NCBI GenBank assembly: GCA_020249415.1
Contig: JADCFR010000415.1
Span: 1 to 10,160 of the forward strand
Length of the DNA stretch: 10,160 nt
From: Roseomonas sp.
GTDB lineage: Bacteria > Pseudomonadota > Alphaproteobacteria > Acetobacterales > Acetobacteraceae
Reading direction: 5' to 3'
Positions within the stretch are counted from its first letter, which is position 1. The number at the start of each line of letters is the position of its first letter. Below, one piece after another: positions 7,283-10,160 of this stretch. Under the pieces are notes generated by a model, which worked only from the letters and a program-made list of their open reading frames with translations, searched no databases and had not been told where the DNA came from. Made by a program: the position numbers and the translations under genes.

Positions 7283-7603
7283 CTACCCCGCCCCTGGCGG
7301 GCTGATGCGCGGCGCATAGCCAAGCCCCACCATGACCAAGCCAAAGATCATCCGCACCGCGAAAAGCCAAAAGGCGGCGACCAGCGGCAGAAAGGGCGGC
7401 GAGACATAGGAAGGTACCAGCCGCTCGGCGGTCCAGACTGCCCAATTGGTCAGCATCTGAAAGCCGCGCCAGATATAATTGCTATTGGTCGGCGTCATGA
7501 AGAATTGCATCATGAAGCGCCCCAGGCAGCTCCAGGCAGTCAGCGCCAGGAAATAGGTCACCACCCAGAATGGCAGGTAGCCGAGGATGAAATTGCTTTC
7601 CAT
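7283..7603 (-). CDS. Small membrane protein, possibly YggT-like
   Basis: The 106-aa product has two hydrophobic regions, about residues 8-30 and 70-96, joined by an amphipathic middle. The order of features is loosely like YggT proteins: an arginine at the end of helix 1 (GRFMMQFF, 28-35), then LTNWAVWTAERLVPSYVSPPF (51-71, key residues L51, E60, R61, P64, PP), then a second helix. YggT proteins are small membrane proteins linked to osmotic or division phenotypes but poorly defined biochemically; the match is by eye and weak. ATG 7603 has TTAGGG 5 nt upstream. The gene follows the symporter gene by 72 bp with a hairpin in between, and is coupled to the next small gene. Confidence 0.65.
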   Translation of the reverse strand: MESNFILGYLPFWVVTYFLALTAWSCLGRFMMQFFMTPTNSNYIWRGFQMLTNWAVWTAERLVPSYVSPPFLPLVAAFWLFAVRMIFGLVMVGLGYAPRISPPGAG

Positions 7604-7618
7604 GAAGCCCTAAATGCT

Positions 7619-7646
7619 GGGGCGGCTGCGTTTCCGCAACCGCCCC
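7619..7646 (-). terminator. Hairpin between symporter gene and small membrane genes (partial terminator or processing site)
   Basis: A 12-bp stem with one mismatch (7619-7630 against 7635-7646, four-base loop) lies 30 bp after the symporter stop on its strand. No U-run follows on the minus strand; instead the ribosome-binding site of the next gene begins about 7 nt later. It may reduce read-through, protect the symporter mRNA 3' end or affect initiation of the downstream gene. Confidence 0.45.
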
Positions 7647-7675
7647 AAGTTTAGCCCATCTTGACGGGGCTTTGG

Positions 7676-9733
7676 TTATTCCACCGCCTCGCTCTTGTCA
7701 GCAAGACGCACACCACCCTTCGGGATGCGGATATCGTCAATGAAATCCTGCATCGCCTGGCTTGGCGCCGTAGTGAATTGCGACACCACATAGATGACCA
7801 GGAAGGAAATCGGCACGCCGAAGATGCCGGCGGAAATGCTGCCAATCCCCCACATGCGCCCGGTCACCCGGTTACGCAGCACGACGGTATCGGTGGTCAT
7901 TGGACTGCCCCAGATGTTACCGAGCCAAGCCAGCGCCCCATCCTTCACCGCTGCGGTATTGGCCAGAATGGCCGCCGCTTCCGCCCGTAATTCGGGCGAG
8001 GTGAAGTTCTGGTTGATGTTGCCCACCTGACGCGCTGCAGCGATGATCGCATCCTTCGATCCGAACAATTGGATGAAGTCCATCCCGAACCATTCCGAAT
8101 GGATCATGTAGCCGAAGGTCACCACATAGCCCACGGCCATACCAACAACAGCGGCAGTATTGGTGGTTTTCTTGTACCACACCCCCATCACCAGCGCCGC
8201 GAATAGCCCGGCGGCAGCGATGGAGAAGGCCCAGGCGACAAGGAACAGAATATCCGCCCCGGCATTGCCCGCTGTCCAAGCCGCGGCAAAAGCCACGGTC
8301 AGCAGCAGCACGCGTGAGACAACCAACCGGCGCGCGGTCGGCGCGTTGCGGTCAATCATCTTGTAATACACGTCATGCGACAGCGCATTGGCGAGCGCGA
8401 GCAGCAGGCCATCGGCGGTGGAAAGCGCCGCCGCCAGACCGCCAGCCGCCACCAGACCCGCAATCACATAAGGCAGGCCCGCGATTTCCGGTGTGGCAAG
8501 CACAACCACGTCCGGATGGATGCGGAATTCATTCCATTGCAGGATGCCGTCTCGGTTCACGTCCACAATGTTGATCCACGGCACCCCATAGGGCGAGATG
8601 ATCTGCCAGTTCTTGATCCAGTCTGGCAGGCTCGCGATCGGTTGGCCGATGATGTTCTGATAGATTTCCACCTTCGCGAAGGCGGCATAGGCCGGCGCCG
8701 TGAAGTAGAGCAGGAAGATGAAGAACAGCGACAACGCCACGGACTGACGTGCTTCCTTCACCGAAGGCGTCGTGAAGTAGCGCATCAGGATATGTGGCAA
8801 GGAAGCCGTGCCGACCATGAGGCAGAAGACCAGCGCGAACCAATTGATCGCCGCCGGCATCGAGAATTGGCCATTGGCCCCAATGAAGGGGGCGCTATGC
8901 CAGCCGGTCACACCGGGCGGCGGGGTCATGCCCGCGGCACGGAAGCCGTTTTCCAACTCAGCAATACGTTCCAGCGCGAAGCCATACATGACCTGCGGGA
9001 GCGGCACGCCCGTGACCTTGGCCGACATCAGGAAGGCCGGGATCAGATAGGCGATGATCAGCACGATATACTGCGCCACCTGCGTCCAGGTGACGGCGCG
9101 CATGCCGCCCAACATGGAGCAGACCAGAATGCCCGCAAGGCCGACGAACACCGCAACGCCGAAGGACACATCCAGGAAGCGCTGCGTGATGATACCCACA
9201 CCCACGATCTGCGCCACGACATAGACGAAGGATGCGGTGATCAGGATCACCACGCCGATCAGGCGGGCAGCATTGCCGCCATAGCGCGCGCCCAGGAAGT
9301 CCGGCACGGTGTACTGGCCGAATTTGCGCAGATAGGGCGCCAGCAGAATGGCGACCAGCATGTAACCGCCGGTCCAGCCCAGGATGAAGGCAAGGCCACC
9401 ATAGCCAAGGGCGTAAAGGCTGCCCGCCATGCCGATGAAGCTTGCCGCCGACATCCAGTCCGAACCGGTTGCCATGCCATTATAAAGGGCAGGCACGCGC
9501 CGCCCGGCGACGTAGTATTCAGCCACCGCCTGGGTGCGGCTGATGATGCCGATATAGGCGTAAACGCCGATGGTAAGACCCACGAACAAATAGCCGAGAA
9601 TGCGATCCGGCACGCCCATTTGTTCGAGAATGGCGATGATCACCACAAAAGCCGCAAAACCGCCCGTATAGCCGGCGTAAATCTTGCCGAGCGAGGCGAT
9701 AAAGGGATCCTTTTCCTTGGAAGCTCCGCTCAT
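7676..9733 (-). CDS. Sodium:solute symporter (SSS) family permease, large subunit paired with DUF4212
   Basis: This 685-aa inner-membrane protein belongs to the SSS family and probably couples Na+ to uptake of a small organic acid. It is longer than PutP (about 500 aa) through an extra N-terminal helix (about 23-40), an insertion before residue 412 and a hydrophilic region at about 545-625. Family landmarks: EYYVAGRRVP (72-81), GSDWMSAASFIGMAG (90-104, where D92 aligns with the sodium-site Asp55 of PutP), MRAVTWTQVAQYIVL (211-225), LPHILMRYFTTPS (312-324), and GGLAAALSTADGLLL (431-445), where S438/T439 match PutP Ser340/Thr341. An EF-hand-type loop DVNRDGILQWNE sits at 391-402. ATG 9733 is 4 nt after the DUF4212 stop with GGAGG upstream. 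The DUF4212 partner points to the VC_2705-like subfamily, often linked with acetate use (homologs commonly annotated acetate permease), but the substrate is not established here. Confidence 0.93.
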   Translation of the reverse strand: MSGASKEKDPFIASLGKIYAGYTGGFAAFVVIIAILEQMGVPDRILGYLFVGLTIGVYAYIGIISRTQAVAEYYVAGRRVPALYNGMATGSDWMSAASFIGMAGSLYALGYGGLAFILGWTGGYMLVAILLAPYLRKFGQYTVPDFLGARYGGNAARLIGVVILITASFVYVVAQIVGVGIITQRFLDVSFGVAVFVGLAGILVCSMLGGMRAVTWTQVAQYIVLIIAYLIPAFLMSAKVTGVPLPQVMYGFALERIAELENGFRAAGMTPPPGVTGWHSAPFIGANGQFSMPAAINWFALVFCLMVGTASLPHILMRYFTTPSVKEARQSVALSLFFIFLLYFTAPAYAAFAKVEIYQNIIGQPIASLPDWIKNWQIISPYGVPWINIVDVNRDGILQWNEFRIHPDVVVLATPEIAGLPYVIAGLVAAGGLAAALSTADGLLLALANALSHDVYYKMIDRNAPTARRLVVSRVLLLTVAFAAAWTAGNAGADILFLVAWAFSIAAAGLFAALVMGVWYKKTTNTAAVVGMAVGYVVTFGYMIHSEWFGMDFIQLFGSKDAIIAAARQVGNINQNFTSPELRAEAAAILANTAAVKDGALAWLGNIWGSPMTTDTVVLRNRVTGRMWGIGSISAGIFGVPISFLVIYVVSQFTTAPSQAMQDFIDDIRIPKGGVRLADKSEAVE
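8528..8563 (-). other. EF-hand-type calcium-binding loop within the symporter
   Basis: Residues 391-402 of the permease, DVNRDGILQWNE, fit the 12-residue EF-hand loop: D at position 1, N at 3, D at 5, G at 6, hydrophobic L at 8, E at 12. By alignment with the 13-helix PutP topology this segment precedes the helix bearing S438/T439 and should face the periplasm. Calcium binding is inferred from the motif only; helices flanking the loop are not clearly EF-hand-like. Confidence 0.6.
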
Positions 9734-9737
9734 GGGA

Positions 9738-10043
9738 TCAATCCTCCTGCACGCCGAATTCTTCGTCGACCTGGTTCTGGCGCTTGCCGAACCAGAAAAG
9801 CGCCACGACGAAGATGATCAGGCTGCCCTGCGCGGCCATGTAGAAGCCAAAGGGAAAGCCCAGAATGCGAATGCTGTTGAGCGAGGGGGCGAACAAATGC
9901 ACCACGAAACTTGCGAAGAACCAAATGCCCAGAACCAGCAGCATCAGGCTGGATGTTTTGGCCCAATGGGCCGCAGCGGTGGCCTTATCCACCGCAGGGG
10001 CTTCCGTATTGGACGGCGCACCCCCAGATTCAACCAATGGCAT
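9738..10043 (-). CDS. DUF4212 sodium/substrate symporter small subunit
   Basis: DUF4212 proteins are short two-helix membrane proteins almost always encoded directly upstream of an SSS permease and thought to be its small subunit. The 101-aa product has a polar, alanine-rich N-terminus (1-26), HWAKTSS at the membrane boundary, helix 1 at about 33-51, the family block SIRILGFPFGFYMAAQGS (57-74), helix 2 at about 72-86, and the closing QVDEEFGV (91-98). ATG 10043 was chosen because GGAGGAGG lies 7 nt upstream; the frame stays open 20 codons further but that part contains no family sequence. The TGA is 4 nt before the permease ATG, so the two are translationally coupled. Confidence 0.93.
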   Translation of the reverse strand: MPLVESGGAPSNTEAPAVDKATAAAHWAKTSSLMLLVLGIWFFASFVVHLFAPSLNSIRILGFPFGFYMAAQGSLIIFVVALFWFGKRQNQVDEEFGVQED

Positions 10044-10061
10044 TAAACTGCCTCCTCCGAT

Positions 10062-10082
10062 GGTCGTCCCTTGGGGGCGACC
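10062..10082 (-). promoter_or_regulatory. Leader hairpin upstream of the DUF4212 gene
   Basis: Positions 10062-10070 and 10074-10082 are inverted repeats (nine pairs with a G-T at one position when read as the plus strand; one mismatch on the minus strand). The hairpin would end about 4 nt before the GGAGGAGG ribosome-binding site of the DUF4212 gene. It could influence translation; no known riboswitch is recognised. Confidence 0.3.
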
Positions 10083-10115
10083 TGTTTGACCTGCCCTGAC
10101 CACGCTGGCGCGTGA

Positions 10116-10144
10116 CCCGATTCGAGCATTTGACAGCCCGATTC
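10116..10144. repeat. Two direct repeats CCCGATTC, 21 bp apart
   Basis: CCCGATTC occurs at 10116-10123 and 10137-10144, two helical turns apart, so both copies face the same side of the DNA. The second copy lies in the spacer of the possible rightward promoter at 10130-10159. The arrangement suits a regulator site, but an 8-bp repeat could be chance. Confidence 0.35.
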
Positions 10145-10159
10145 ATTGATGGCGATAAC
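10130..10159 (+). promoter_or_regulatory. Possible rightward promoter leaving the window
   Basis: A perfect TTGACA (10130-10135) is followed after 18 bp by GATAAC (10154-10159), 4 of 6 to the -10 consensus but lacking its last T. If real, it drives a gene to the right of the window, divergent from the symporter operon. I see no equally good promoter for the DUF4212 gene in 10044-10160. Confidence 0.35.
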
Positions 10160-10160
10160 A

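Noticed and set aside
7278-7445. N-terminal extension of the 97-aa membrane protein
   Set aside because: It overlaps the upstream 106-aa gene in another frame, is Arg/Ala/Gly-rich and unlike the rest of the protein; the ATG at 7277 right after the upstream stop is the sensible start.
8375-9817. A 480-codon open frame on the plus strand across the symporter and the end of the DUF4212 gene
   Set aside because: It is antisense to a clearly conserved transporter. Its product is rich in Arg, His, Asp and Gln with no domain, as expected from the reverse complement of a GC-rich membrane-protein gene.
10101-10114. Inverted repeat CACGC-N4-GCGTG upstream of the symporter operon
   Set aside because: Five-base arms made of common GC-rich words; no spacing or context sets it apart as an operator.
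1-10160. A novel defence, mobile or biosynthetic system
   Set aside because: I found no transposase, integrase, nuclease, toxin-antitoxin pair, repeat array or biosynthetic core gene. Gene content and style are uniform across the window, consistent with core chromosome.

Overview
The window looks like chromosomal DNA from an alphaproteobacterium, most likely of the Rhodospirillales/Acetobacteraceae type (Roseomonas-like). The clues are high GC, separate cytochrome b and cytochrome c1 genes in a petABC operon, cytochrome b numbered residue-for-residue like Rhodobacter, and an orphan TTT-type solute receptor. The genus is an inference from gene content and style; no search was run. I see no phage, transposon, CRISPR, tRNA or rRNA sequence.

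Layout. (1) 2-1105 (+): the end of a polytopic membrane protein of unknown function, cut by the left edge. (2) 1102-1995 (-): hemF, oxygen-dependent coproporphyrinogen III oxidase, whose stop codon overlaps that of gene 1. (3) 1996-2192: a divergent control region with a good sigma70-like promoter for petABC, a leader hairpin and a perfect 15-nt palindrome. (4) 2193-4786 (+): petA (Rieske), petB (cytochrome b) and petC (cytochrome c1), the complete bacterial cytochrome bc1 complex, closed by a strong intrinsic terminator at 4813-4843. (5) 4897-5469 (+): a GNAT-family acetyltransferase. (6) 5529-6500 (+): an orphan Bug/TctC-family periplasmic receptor. (7) 6513-7603 (-): three small membrane-protein genes of unknown function. 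(8) 7676-10043 (-): a two-gene sodium:solute symporter system, with a DUF4212 small subunit followed by a 685-aa SSS permease. (9) 10044-10160: upstream region with a hairpin, direct repeats and a possible rightward promoter leaving the window.

How the genes fit together. hemF supplies haem biosynthesis and petABC builds a haem-dependent respiratory complex, so their head-to-head arrangement makes metabolic sense. In the right half, the DUF4212 protein and the SSS permease are a known partnership for Na+-coupled uptake, probably of a short organic acid such as acetate, though the substrate cannot be read from sequence. The small membrane genes lie downstream in the same direction; the first two may belong to the same transcription unit.

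Most of the window is ordinary housekeeping and transport. The most notable features are a canonical EF-hand-type calcium loop inside the symporter, placed by homology with PutP on the periplasmic side just before the sodium-site helix, and the uncharacterised small membrane genes behind it.
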